Shown in pieces: positions 44,879-53,835 of a stretch of 64,000 nt of DNA. Numbering within the stretch: position 1 is the stretch's first letter; the number at the start of each line of letters is the position of its first letter. The stretch is from Jannaschia sp. S6380 (lineage in GTDB: Bacteria > Pseudomonadota > Alphaproteobacteria > Rhodobacterales > Rhodobacteraceae), in assembly GCF_023015695.1 (NCBI RefSeq), contig NZ_JALKAS010000001.1:2490098-2554097 (forward strand), read 5' to 3'. The notes beneath the pieces were generated by a model, which saw only the letters and a list, made by a program, of their open reading frames with translations, was not told where the DNA came from and made no database searches. A program made the position numbers and the translations under genes.

Positions 44879-46765
44879 ATGATCCTGCGCCGATTCATTT
44901 CCCGGATGGGCGCCCGCACCGGCGCCTTCGACGCGCCGTTCCGCCCGGCCGGCCGGATCTATGCCGTGGGCGACGTGCATGGCCGCCACGACCTGCTGCA
45001 ACTGGCGCTGCGCCACATCGGCCAGGACGATGCCCGCCACGCGGTGCCCGCGACGCTGGTCATGCTGGGTGACTATGTCGATCGTGGGGACGGCGCGGCC
45101 GAGGTCCTGTCGCTTCTGCGCGCGTTGCCCGAATGGTTTCGGGGCGACGTCGTTTGCCTTGCCGGCAATCACGAGCGAATGATGCTGGATTTCCTCGCCG
45201 ATCCGCCGCGGAACGGCCCGGTCTGGCTGGCGAATGGCGGATTGCAGACGCTGGCGAGCTTCGGTGTGGGGCTGGGCGACCCGGGGGACGGGGCCGCGCT
45301 CATGGCCGCGGCCGATGCCCTGCGCGCCGCCATGCCGGACGGGACGGCGGACTGGCTGGACGACCGACCCCTTCACTGGCGCAGCGGCAACGCGATCTTC
45401 GTGCATGCGGGCCTGGATCCGGCCTATCCGCTCGAGGCGCAGGAGGATGCGACCCTGCTCTGGGGGCATGCCGCGTTCGACCGCACATCCCGGCAGGACG
45501 GCCATTGGGTCGTTCACGGCCATACCATCGTCCCCGAACCGCTGGCGGTCGAGGGGCGCATCGCGCTCGACACCGGGGCCTGGGCCACGGGGCGGCTAAC
45601 CGTCGGCATCCTGGGGTCGGGGGCGCCGCGATACGTCACGATCACGGCGGATGGGGCGGAAGATCCCCGCCCAATGCTGCTTTTCCCCGGCCCGGACCGG
45701 GGCTACCCTGTCGCCGCAACCGAAGGACGCGAGACCATGGCCGTCGTCGAGACCATTGCACGGGAGCGTGCCGTTCCGCCGGGCGTGGTCGAACCCGCCG
45801 AGGTGATCGTCGTGGTCCCCACCCTGAACGAGGCATCGCATATCGAGGCCTGCCTGACCTCGCTCGACCGGGGCGACCCGTTCATGGTGGACGTGCGGGT
45901 CGTCGTGGCCGACGGCGGCAGCACCGACCGGACCCGGGCGATCGTCGCGGACCTGGCGCGCGCGCGTCCGGGCCTCACGCTGGTGGACAATCCACCGCGC
46001 CTGCAATCGGCCGGGATCAACGCCGCCGTCGCGGCCGAGGCGGGGCCGGACCACCGTTACCTGGTCCGGTGCGACGCGCACGCGGTCTATCCGCCCGGCT
46101 ATGTCCGGCGGGTCGCCGAGGCCCTGGCCGCCCGCCCCGACGCCGCCTCCGTCGCCAGTGTCCTCGACGCCGAGGGGGACGGCTGTTTCCAACGTGCCAG
46201 CGCCTGGGTGGTCGACACGCCGCTGGGCTCCGGCGGATCGGGTCATCGCGGCGGCGCACGCTCGGGCTGGGTCGATCACGGTCACCATGCCGGGTTCCGG
46301 CTGGACTGGTTCCGGCGCGTGGGCGGCTACGACCCGTCGTTCAGCCACAACGAGGATGCGGAATACGATCACCGCCTGGGTCTGGCGGGCGGGCGTGTCT
46401 GGCTCGATGCCGGATTGCGGACGGGGTACCGCGTGCGCCCCACCGCGCGCGGCCTCGCCCGCCAATACTGGAACTACGGGCGCGGGCGGGCACGGACGGT
46501 GCGCAAGCACAGGATGCGGCCACGCCTGCGGCAGCTGATCCCGGCGGCAAATCTATTGGGGATGGTCCTTGCGCTGGTCGTGGCGCCCGCCTGGCCGCCG
46601 GCCCTGATCTGGCCCATCGCGTATCTCCTTGCGCTGGCGATGGTCTCCGGCGTCGCTGCCCTGCGTCTGCGCAGCCCGTGCGGTCTGCTGGCGGGGCCGG
46701 CGCTGGCGATCATGCACAACGCCTGGGGGGCGGGATTCCTTTGGCAGATCGCGCGGCGGGGCTGA
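44879..46765 (+). CDS. Fusion of calcineurin-like phosphatase and ExoA-type glycosyltransferase
   Basis: A single uninterrupted frame of 628 residues. Part one (about 20-265) is a PPP-type metallophosphatase with all metal motifs: GDVHGRHD (about 31), GDYVDRGD (about 64), GNHERM (about 96), HAGLDP and VHGHT. Part two (about 300-628) is a GT2 family membrane glycosyltransferase of ExoA type: [39 protein letters not shown], the hallmark [12 protein letters not shown], then C-terminal membrane helices (about 560-600). An internal ATG at 45737 has a GAAGGA box nine bases upstream, so a separate ExoA could also be made. The start at 44879 has GGAGAAG upstream; ATG at 44864 is the alternative. Confidence 0.82.
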   Translation: MILRRFISRMGARTGAFDAPFRPAGRIYAVGDVHGRHDLLQLALRHIGQDDARHAVPATLVMLGDYVDRGDGAAEVLSLLRALPEWFRGDVVCLAGNHERMMLDFLADPPRNGPVWLANGGLQTLASFGVGLGDPGDGAALMAAADALRAAMPDGTADWLDDRPLHWRSGNAIFVHAGLDPAYPLEAQEDATLLWGHAAFDRTSRQDGHWVVHGHTIVPEPLAVEGRIALDTGAWATGRLTVGILGSGAPRYVTITADGAEDPRPMLLFPGPDRGYPVAATEGRETMAVVETIARERAVPPGVVEPAEVIVVVPTLNEASHIEACLTSLDRGDPFMVDVRVVVADGGSTDRTRAIVADLARARPGLTLVDNPPRLQSAGINAAVAAEAGPDHRYLVRCDAHAVYPPGYVRRVAEALAARPDAASVASVLDAEGDGCFQRASAWVVDTPLGSGGSGHRGGARSGWVDHGHHAGFRLDWFRRVGGYDPSFSHNEDAEYDHRLGLAGGRVWLDAGLRTGYRVRPTARGLARQYWNYGRGRARTVRKHRMRPRLRQLIPAANLLGMVLALVVAPAWPPALIWPIAYLLALAMVSGVAALRLRSPCGLLAGPALAIMHNAWGAGFLWQIARRG

Positions 46766-46767
46766 GG

Positions 46768-47664
46768 ATGCGGATCGCCGTCCTGATGTGTACCTTCCGC
46801 CGGCCCGAAGTGCGGCAGACGCTGGCCTCGCTGGCGGCGCAGGACCTGCCCGTCGGCGCGCAGCTTCGCGTGGTCGTGGCCGACAACGACGATACGCCAT
46901 CCGCCCGTGCGACGGTGGAAGGTGCCGCACCCGGCCTTGCGGTCGAGTACCTCCATGCCCCGGCGCGCAATATCTCGATCGCGCGGAACGCCTGTCTCGA
47001 CGCGGCGGACGGGGCCGACTGGGTCGCCTTCATCGACGATGACGAAATCGCGCCGCCGGACTGGCTGTCCCGGCTGCTGGCCTGCGCGGCCGAGACCAGC
47101 GCGGATGCCGTGTTCGGCCCGGCGGTGGCCCGCTACGGCCCCGACGCGCCCGAGTGGATGCGTCGTGGCGACCTGCATTCCAACCGCCCCGAACGTCGGG
47201 GCGGCGATGTGCGGACCGGACACACCTGCAACGCGTTGCTGCGCTGGGCCGGCACGCCCTGGACGGGACGGCGGTTCGACCTGTCGCGCGGCGCGTCGGG
47301 GGGCGAGGACACGGCCTATTTCTTCGACCTGCATCGCGACGGCGCCAGGTTCGAGATCTGCGAGGACGCCGCCGTGCACGAAACCGTGCCCGAGACGCGC
47401 CTGTCGCTGCGCTGGCTGCTGCGGCGGCGCTTTCGTTCGGGGCAGAGCTATGCCGCGTCGGAGGTCGGGGCGGCAGGGCGCACGCGGCTGGCACTGTCGG
47501 CCACGGGGAAAGCCGCAATTTGCGGGTTTGGCGCGGCGGCCACGGCGGTCTCGACCGGCCGGCGCAATTCCTGGCTTCTGCGCGGGGCGCTGCATCTGGG
47601 CGTGGTCGCGGGCTGCTTGCGCCTGCGTCAGGCGGCGCTCTACGGGGGCGACGCCGAAGGCTAG
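46768..47664 (+). CDS. GT2 glycosyltransferase, ExoM-like
   Basis: A 298-residue family 2 glycosyltransferase resembling the succinoglycan enzyme ExoM. It has the N-terminal CTFRRPEVRQTLASL nucleotide-binding start, VVADNDDTPSA, the ISIARNACLDAA segment and the metal-binding FIDDDEIAPPDW (about 87-98), and a GGEDTAYFFDL acid motif near 178. A hydrophobic C-terminal segment may associate with the membrane. It begins two bases after the ExoA fusion stop with a GAGG box in the overlap, so co-translation is likely. The sugar transferred is unknown. Confidence 0.83.
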   Translation: MRIAVLMCTFRRPEVRQTLASLAAQDLPVGAQLRVVVADNDDTPSARATVEGAAPGLAVEYLHAPARNISIARNACLDAADGADWVAFIDDDEIAPPDWLSRLLACAAETSADAVFGPAVARYGPDAPEWMRRGDLHSNRPERRGGDVRTGHTCNALLRWAGTPWTGRRFDLSRGASGGEDTAYFFDLHRDGARFEICEDAAVHETVPETRLSLRWLLRRRFRSGQSYAASEVGAAGRTRLALSATGKAAICGFGAAATAVSTGRRNSWLLRGALHLGVVAGCLRLRQAALYGGDAEG

Positions 47665-48350
47665 GGGTGCTTCACCAACCGTGCGCAGAGGATCGCCGGA
47701 TCGCCCACGTTCGCCCGAGGCCGCGCATCGCGAAGGCTGCGATAGACGTCATGGTCGTCTCGGATCGCGAAGACGCGGCTCTCCTCGACCGTACAGCGGT
47801 CGAACGCTTCGAGCGTGCTTTCGTGCAGGCGATGCGGCTCGGTCACGGTGGCGGGATGGTCGATCTCCACGATCAGCAGCAGATCCCCGCCCGGCGCCAG
47901 GATGCGCTGCATCTCGGCGATCGATGCCTCCACATCCTCGACATGGTCGAGTGCGTTGAACATCGACACGACGTCGAAGCGCGCATCGGGGAAGGGCAGG
48001 GATTCGCTGCCGGCACGGACGTAGCGCATTGTCTGCCCGCCCCCGTTCAGCGCGATATAGCGATCCGCCAGCGGGTCGGCCCCCACCCGTTCGGCTGCCC
48101 CCGTCGCCCATTCCAGGCTGCCCAGGGGGCCGCAGCCAAGGTCGATCATCCGCTTGCCATCGAAATAGGACCGCTCGAGGCCGAACAGGTCGGTGAAGCG
48201 GGATTCGAAATGGCCATTGTAGAACTTGCCGCCCGATTTTCGAAGTTCGCGGCGCCAGTACATCAGCTCCGCCTCTTCCTTCATCCGGGTCTGAAGGGCC
48301 TTGGGGGCAATCGAAAGGACGCCCCCCGCGATCTTACCGACGATGTTCAT
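47661..48350 (-). CDS. SAM-dependent class I methyltransferase
   Basis: A 229-residue Rossmann methyltransferase. After an N-terminal helical part, motif I MIDLGCGPLGS lies near residue 77, an acidic VGADP near 103, and post-I motif FDVVSMFNALDHVED near 137 (Methyltransf_11-like). The start is ATG at 48350; no signal or membrane segment is visible. It sits between convergent glycosyltransferase genes and the ExoP-like gene, so it may methylate an exopolysaccharide sugar or lipid carrier. The target is unknown. Confidence 0.75.
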   Translation of the reverse strand: MNIVGKIAGGVLSIAPKALQTRMKEEAELMYWRRELRKSGGKFYNGHFESRFTDLFGLERSYFDGKRMIDLGCGPLGSLEWATGAAERVGADPLADRYIALNGGGQTMRYVRAGSESLPFPDARFDVVSMFNALDHVEDVEASIAEMQRILAPGGDLLLIVEIDHPATVTEPHRLHESTLEAFDRCTVEESRVFAIRDDHDVYRSLRDARPRANVGDPAILCARLVKHP

Positions 48351-48411
48351 GCAGTCGCTCCTCCTGTCTTTCGAACAATGAGAAGAGCGCCGCATCGCCC
48401 CTCGAACTTCC

Positions 48412-50667
48412 CTAGTAGTAACTTCGTATCTGGCTCGCCGGAGCGAAGGACATGACCGCGCAACTTGGCGGGCGTCCGGCACGATCGAGCATCCGGCGCC
48501 CGGTCAGCACGTCATCCGTGCTGCTTCCATAGGGAACCATCATCACCACCTGGTTGGCAAGTCGCGCGACGGGCAGGGCGTCGGCCACGGGCAGCAGCGG
48601 GGCCGTGTCGATGATCACGACGTCGAAATGCCGCTTCAGCGAATCGACGATCGTCGACATCTTCTGCGACAGCAGGACGCCGGCCGGGTCGTCCGCGTCC
48701 AGGCGCGTGGTCAGGACGCGCATGCCCGATTCGGGATCCTCGTGCAGGGCGCTCGTCAGGTCGGCGTTCCCCTCGATCACGTCGACGAGGTCGGGATGCG
48801 TCGGCAGATCCAGCAAACGGGCGATGTTGCCACGACGCTGGTCGGCATCGACCACCACGCAGGATTTCCCCATCCTCGCGAAAAGGCGTCCGATATTGAT
48901 CGCGGTCGTCGTCTTGCCCGCCCCCGGGTTGGTCGAGACGAAGCACACGACGAAGCCCCCCGTCTGCGGAGCCGCCATCATCAGCGTGCTGCGCAAGGTT
49001 CGCAGACTTTCCGACAGTGGCGACTGGGGCTTGTGCAGCGCCGTCGCCAACGGATCGGACCGCCCCCAGAGCGAGGCCACGCGCGGCACCAGGACCATGT
49101 CGGCCCCGCGCATCAGCCGCTGCAACCCGTCGAGACCGCGCAGCCGCGTGTCGGTCAGGGCATGCGCGAAGGCCAGCGCCAGGCCCAGGAACGCGCCGCC
49201 GAACCCGCCCAGCGCCACGGCCAGCTTCTTGTTGGGCGCGATGGGGGCCGGCGGCGGGCTGGCATAGTCGATGACCTGTGCGTCGCTTTCCTGCAGGTCG
49301 CCCACATCGCGGGTCTGGTTGAAGCGGTCGAGAAAGTTCTCGTAGACGAGCTGCGCGGCGCTCTGTTCGCGCTGGAGCTGGGCCAGGCGCACCTCGCGCT
49401 GTGCCAGCGCCACGGCGCGGCGTTCCATCTCGGAGAGTTGCCGCGACAGCGCGTCGGTGCGGGCGCGGGCGAGGTCGACCAGCTTGGCCTTGTCGTCGCG
49501 CAGGCGCAGCACCTCTTCGGCCAGCGCCGATTCCAGCCGCGCGATTTCGCGGCGGGCTTCGTCGAGTTGCGGGATGTCGTCGCCGAACTGGCCGCGCAGC
49601 CGGTCCTCGCGGCGGCGCAGGTCCGACAACTCGGCACGCAGCGTGGTGATCGTCGGCGACTGGAACAGGCCGGCGGTCGAGATCGCGCCCTCGGCCTCGA
49701 TCAGCGCGTTCAGGCTGCGGAGTTCCGATTCCAGTTCGGACTGCTCGGCCGTGGCCGCGCTCAGCCGGACCGACAGATCCGCCAGCTGCTGATCCATCTG
49801 GACCCGGCTGCCGAACCCTTCGGACAGGTTCTCGTTGCGATAATCGATGGTCGCGCGCTCCGAAGCCTCGACCCGCCCGCGCATCGTGTCGAGCCGCGTC
49901 TCCAGTCCGGCGGTCGCGCGGTTCAGGACGTCGAAACGCCGGTTGACCTGATCCTCCAGGTAGACGTCGATCAGCGCGTTCGGGACGGCGGCGGCCAGGA
50001 CGGGATCGGTCGTGGCATACTGCACCGACACCAGGTTCGAGCGACCTACCTGCCGGACCTTGAGCCCCTGCCGCAACTGATCGACATAGCTGGCCTGGTC
50101 ACCCAGCGCGGTCTTGCCCGTCAGTGCCGCGTCCGCGACGGGCGATCTGCCGGCCGTGGCAGGGCCCGCGCCACCGGCGTCGTCGGTGCTCATGCCCAAA
50201 GCGCCCTTGAGGAGGTCGACGGCCCCGTCCGACATGCGCGCCAGCAGGCCGGGCCCGTCCTCGGGCGGGCGCAGGTCGGGGTTGAATTCGGCATGGGTGT
50301 CGAGATCGAGGCGATCGGACACCTCCGACAGCACGCGGCCGGACGTGATGATCGCGATCTCGCCCGAGATGGCGGCATCGTCCAGGCGCAGATCCTGGAA
50401 CAGCGCGCCCATCGCGTCGTCCACACGCCCCTTCTGCCCCAGCAGAAGTTCGGCCCGGGCCTGATAGGTCGGCGTCACCTGCAGAACCAGGATCGCGGCG
50501 ATCACCGCCCCCAGGAAACCCAGCCCGGCGATCAGCCACCAGCCCCGCCGCATGATCGCGAGGATGCGACCGAAATCGAGAACCATGTCCTGCGACCCGC
50601 CTCCCTCGGCCACGGGCGCCACGGTCGGGCCCAGGCTGCGGCGGTTGTCGGCGGAAATCTCGTTCAT
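48412..50667 (-). CDS. ExoP/Wzc-like polysaccharide co-polymerase with BY-kinase domain
   Basis: A 751-residue inner-membrane protein that sets chain length and couples polymerisation to export. The first membrane helix (about 38-60) opens the Wzz domain. A long periplasmic coiled coil follows (about 245-455), then a second helix (about 478-500). The cytosolic tyrosine autokinase domain has Walker A NPGAGKTTT (about 580), Walker A' VVVDADQRRGN (about 607) and Walker B VVIIDTAPLLPVAD (about 686). The tail ends in only two tyrosines (RSYY), instead of the longer Tyr cluster of most BY-kinases. The epimerase gene abuts its start. Confidence 0.9.
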   Translation of the reverse strand: MNEISADNRRSLGPTVAPVAEGGGSQDMVLDFGRILAIMRRGWWLIAGLGFLGAVIAAILVLQVTPTYQARAELLLGQKGRVDDAMGALFQDLRLDDAAISGEIAIITSGRVLSEVSDRLDLDTHAEFNPDLRPPEDGPGLLARMSDGAVDLLKGALGMSTDDAGGAGPATAGRSPVADAALTGKTALGDQASYVDQLRQGLKVRQVGRSNLVSVQYATTDPVLAAAVPNALIDVYLEDQVNRRFDVLNRATAGLETRLDTMRGRVEASERATIDYRNENLSEGFGSRVQMDQQLADLSVRLSAATAEQSELESELRSLNALIEAEGAISTAGLFQSPTITTLRAELSDLRRREDRLRGQFGDDIPQLDEARREIARLESALAEEVLRLRDDKAKLVDLARARTDALSRQLSEMERRAVALAQREVRLAQLQREQSAAQLVYENFLDRFNQTRDVGDLQESDAQVIDYASPPPAPIAPNKKLAVALGGFGGAFLGLALAFAHALTDTRLRGLDGLQRLMRGADMVLVPRVASLWGRSDPLATALHKPQSPLSESLRTLRSTLMMAAPQTGGFVVCFVSTNPGAGKTTTAINIGRLFARMGKSCVVVDADQRRGNIARLLDLPTHPDLVDVIEGNADLTSALHEDPESGMRVLTTRLDADDPAGVLLSQKMSTIVDSLKRHFDVVIIDTAPLLPVADALPVARLANQVVMMVPYGSSTDDVLTGRRMLDRAGRPPSCAVMSFAPASQIRSYY

Positions 50668-51705
50668 CTAGTCAGCTCTCTGCTCGGCACTGGCCGGGGG
50701 CAGATCTCCGGCAGCGCGGTAGGCGGCGATGATATCGCGGACCTCGCCGGCGAAATCCTGTCGCGGCTCGAATTTCAGCATCTCTCGGGCCTTGGATATG
50801 TCATAGGCCCGGTTCTTGATAAAGAAGGCAACGCGCCGGCGGAACAGCGGCGGCTCGACCCCGATCGGCTTGCACACGATCTCGGTCGCATGCGCCAGCG
50901 CCATCATCGGACGGACGGGCAGGCGAAGCCGGGGTTCGGCCACGCCCAGCTGCGCGGCGATCTCGCGGGCGTTCTCGGCCAGCGTCATGTAGCGGCGGCC
51001 GCCGATCAGGAACGCCTCTGCATTGATGTCGGTGGCCTCCATCGCCTGCTGGAACGCCCGCGCCAGGTCGCGCACGTCGACCCAATGGGTCAGCGCCTCG
51101 CCCCGCCCGACATAGAAGAAGCGCCCCTTCGCGATCATCCGGAACAGCTTGAGCGTGCGCGCGTCGCCGGGCCCGTAGATCATGGTCGGGCGTAGGATGA
51201 CGCCGCCGATCCGGCCCTGTTCGAAATAGGCCATGGCGATCCGTTCGCCCTCGGCCTTGGTGACCTGATAGATGTCGCCGGGGTTGAACGGATAGCTCTC
51301 GTCGGCGGGGGGATGGTCGATATCGCTGTGGACGCCGTTGGTGGAGCAGTGGACGAAGCGGGGCACGCCGGCCGCGATTGCCGCGTCGAGCATGTGGCGC
51401 ACGCCCTCGGCGTTGATGGCGCGGAAGGTCTCGTCGGGCAGCCCCTCCTGCCGGAAGATGGCGGCCACGTGGTAGACGCCCGCGCACCCCTCGGCGGCCA
51501 TGCGCAGCGTCTCGGGTCTTTCGAGGTCGCCGATCACGACCTCCTGCACATAGGGCCGCAATGCCTCGGCCTGGGCCTCGCGGCGGACCATGGCGCGCAC
51601 GGCGATCCCTTCGGCATGCAGATGTCGGACCAGATGGCTGCCGACGAAGCCCGCGGCACCGGTGACGAGGAACAGGTCCCTGTCCTTCGTGTCAGTCGCG
51701 GGCAT
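50668..51705 (-). CDS. NAD(P)-dependent nucleotide-sugar epimerase/dehydratase (extended SDR)
   Basis: A 345-residue extended short-chain dehydrogenase. The Rossmann Gly motif VTGAAGFVGSHL is at residues 14-25, the catalytic Ser/Thr lies in HCSTNGVH (about 120), and the Tyr-Lys pair is in YQVTKAEGER (about 146-150). The substrate-binding C-terminal part has RPTMIYGPGD. It probably modifies a nucleotide sugar used by the neighbouring glycosyltransferases. Hydroxysteroid-like members of this family are an alternative. It overlaps the next gene upstream by 14 bases. Confidence 0.83.
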   Translation of the reverse strand: MPATDTKDRDLFLVTGAAGFVGSHLVRHLHAEGIAVRAMVRREAQAEALRPYVQEVVIGDLERPETLRMAAEGCAGVYHVAAIFRQEGLPDETFRAINAEGVRHMLDAAIAAGVPRFVHCSTNGVHSDIDHPPADESYPFNPGDIYQVTKAEGERIAMAYFEQGRIGGVILRPTMIYGPGDARTLKLFRMIAKGRFFYVGRGEALTHWVDVRDLARAFQQAMEATDINAEAFLIGGRRYMTLAENAREIAAQLGVAEPRLRLPVRPMMALAHATEIVCKPIGVEPPLFRRRVAFFIKNRAYDISKAREMLKFEPRQDFAGEVRDIIAAYRAAGDLPPASAEQRAD

Positions 51706-52732
51706 CGGTCACCACCTGTCCGGGGGGCTCCGCGTCGCGGTCGGCCGTGTGACGGGGGTCGGTGGTGATGATCTCGGCCACCTCGTACTGCTTCATCCGG
51801 CGCGCGCCGGCGAAGACGATGATCTCGCCCACCAGCCCGATGGCGATGATCTGCAGGCCCAGGACGATCATCAGCACCGCGAAGATCAGAAGCGGCCGGT
51901 CGGCCAGTGCCGTATCGCCGAGCAGGCGCTGCACCACCAGAACGGCGGTCATCACCGCGCCCGCCAGGAACAGCGGCAGGCCGATGGCCCCGAAGAACCG
52001 CAGCGGCCGGCGCAGGAAGGTCAGCACGACATAGAGCGTCAGCGCATCGAAGAGCGCGCGGACATGGCCCAGCGGCTTGAAGATGTAACCCGCCGTCTCG
52101 GCGTCTTCGGACGGTGCCGGGGCGACGGTGACCTCGGCGGTGTCGTGACCGCGATGGGCGGCGATCACCGGCAGGAAATGCTGGCGCACGCCGAAGCTCG
52201 CCACGTCCTCCAGCGTGTCGCGGCGGACCAGGTGCACACGGCAGAACGGGTCGGCGGGCGCACGGCCGAACATGGCGCGCAGGACGCGTCCGAACAGGCG
52301 CTGGCGAAAGCCCTGCAGGGCGCCGCCCTCGGGCCCGCGGCGGACGGCGGACACCATGTCGTGATCGTCCAGCGCCGCAGGCAGCCGCGCGAGGTCGGCC
52401 GGTTCGACCTGGGGCCAGCCTGGCAGCATCAGGATGAGCTCGGCCGAGGATCGCCGCACCGCCGTCGCCAGCGCCGCGTCCTCACCGCTCCAGGGGCGCT
52501 GGCCGATAACGGTCAGGGCGTCCCAGCTCTCGGCCAGGGTGCGCAGGCTGGCCAGATGCTCGGCCTGCCGGCCATCGACGATCACCAGCAACTCGTAGCG
52601 CAGACCGAGGCCGTCAAGTGCGGCACGGCAGCGCGTCAGCGTGTCGTCGACACCGCCATCGGCATCCGTTGCCACCAGAACCGAAAGGTCCAGGCCGCGC
52701 GGTGCATCATCCATCCGGTCCATCCGACTCAC
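51692..52732 (-). CDS. Membrane GT2-fold protein with degenerate active site
   Basis: A 346-residue protein with a GT2-like soluble domain (DLSVLVATDADGGVDDTL at the start) and two C-terminal membrane helices (about 245-270 and 280-310), the layout of polyprenyl-phosphate glycosyltransferases such as GtrB. The expected DxD metal motif is replaced by LILMLPGWPQ (about 117), so catalysis as a normal GT2 is doubtful. The start is GTG at 52732, overlapping the stop of the intact GT2 gene upstream (GTGA). It may be a non-catalytic partner of that enzyme. Confidence 0.7.
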   Translation of the reverse strand: MSRMDRMDDAPRGLDLSVLVATDADGGVDDTLTRCRAALDGLGLRYELLVIVDGRQAEHLASLRTLAESWDALTVIGQRPWSGEDAALATAVRRSSAELILMLPGWPQVEPADLARLPAALDDHDMVSAVRRGPEGGALQGFRQRLFGRVLRAMFGRAPADPFCRVHLVRRDTLEDVASFGVRQHFLPVIAAHRGHDTAEVTVAPAPSEDAETAGYIFKPLGHVRALFDALTLYVVLTFLRRPLRFFGAIGLPLFLAGAVMTAVLVVQRLLGDTALADRPLLIFAVLMIVLGLQIIAIGLVGEIIVFAGARRMKQYEVAEIITTDPRHTADRDAEPPGQVVTDARD

Positions 52733-53655
52733 CCCGATCCTCCCGCCGGTGCGGGCCGGCGATGCAGGCCCTGGAACATGGCCCCGGTCACGAGGCCCAG
52801 CAACAGCAGAAACGCCGAGAGCGACAGGAGCAGTCCCGCCGCCGTCATCGCAACCACCATCGACCCGCTATCGGGCATCAGGACCAGCAAAAGCAAGGCC
52901 ACCACGGCCATTGCCCCCGCCAGACCCGAGAAACGCGCCAGCGGGCGTCGCGCGAAGATCAGCAGCGTCTTGATGACCATGAGGTCGAGCAGAACCTTGA
53001 AGATGCGCGACAGGCCGTACTTGGACTCGCCGAACTGCCGGGCGTGGTGGCGCACCCCCACCTCGGCCACGCGCGCGCCCATCGGGATCGTCATCGCCGG
53101 GATGAACCGGTGCATGTCCGAGTAGAGCGGCACGCGCCGGATGATTTCGGACCGATAGACCTTGAGCGAGCAGCCGTTGTCGCGGATCGGCAGACCCGTC
53201 ACCTTTCCGATCAGCCAGTTGGCCATCTTCGACGGCAGCTTGCGCGTCAGGAACTTGTCCTGTCGCTTGACCCGCCATCCCACGACCAGGTCGTAACCCT
53301 CGTCCAGCTTGTCGATCATCATCGGAATGTCGGCGGGGTCGTTCTGCAGGTCGCCGTCCATCGTCACGACGTAGCGGCCACGCGCATGGTCGATGCCAGC
53401 CTGCATGGCCGATGTCTGTCCGAAGTTGCGGCGGAACCGGACGATCACCAGCCGCGGGTCTTCCGCGGCGATGCGCGACAGGCGCGGAATGGTGTCGTCG
53501 CGGCTGCCGTCGTCGACCAGCACCATCTCGAAGCTGCGGCCGCCCGGCTCCAGCGCAGCGACGATGGCGTCGCACAGGGGGGCCACGCTCTCCTCCTCGT
53601 TGAAGATCGGAACGCAGACGGAAATGTCCGGTCGGGATTGGGGCGTCTGGGGCAT
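52729..53655 (-). CDS. Polyprenyl-phosphate glycosyltransferase, DPM1/ArnC-like GT2
   Basis: A 308-residue GT2 with CVPIFNEEESVAPL at the start, VDDGSRDDT, the NFGQTSAMQAGIDHA loop, the metal-binding TMDGDLQNDP (about 93-102), RDNGCSLKVYR and a GESKYG segment. All are typical of dolichyl/undecaprenyl-phosphate sugar transferases. Two hydrophobic helices end the protein. It would charge undecaprenyl phosphate for exopolysaccharide or glycan modification. A sigma70-like -10 (TATGAT) lies on the minus strand in the 180-base upstream gap, which also has a small GGGGCG-CA-CGCCCC hairpin at 53709-53722. Confidence 0.87.
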   Translation of the reverse strand: MPQTPQSRPDISVCVPIFNEEESVAPLCDAIVAALEPGGRSFEMVLVDDGSRDDTIPRLSRIAAEDPRLVIVRFRRNFGQTSAMQAGIDHARGRYVVTMDGDLQNDPADIPMMIDKLDEGYDLVVGWRVKRQDKFLTRKLPSKMANWLIGKVTGLPIRDNGCSLKVYRSEIIRRVPLYSDMHRFIPAMTIPMGARVAEVGVRHHARQFGESKYGLSRIFKVLLDLMVIKTLLIFARRPLARFSGLAGAMAVVALLLLVLMPDSGSMVVAMTAAGLLLSLSAFLLLLGLVTGAMFQGLHRRPAPAGGSG

Positions 53656-53835
53656 GGCGGGGGGCGGGCCACCGGATCGGCGGCGTCCTGTGGATGTTTC
53701 GGGTCGGCGGGGCGCACGCCCCTTGCTATCATAGGTCCTGCGTCAGGAGTCGGCATTTTGCAGGGATTTCGCGGCCTGAATGGGGCCTCGGGGCGAAGTC
53801 AGGAACGATACCGGCGCGATTTCCCGCGGCTGTTG

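Noticed and set aside
42589..45072. An 827-codon plus-strand frame opposite the TreS-like gene.
   Set aside because: It is antisense to a GH13 gene with intact catalytic motifs, and its composition is typical of a complement shadow.
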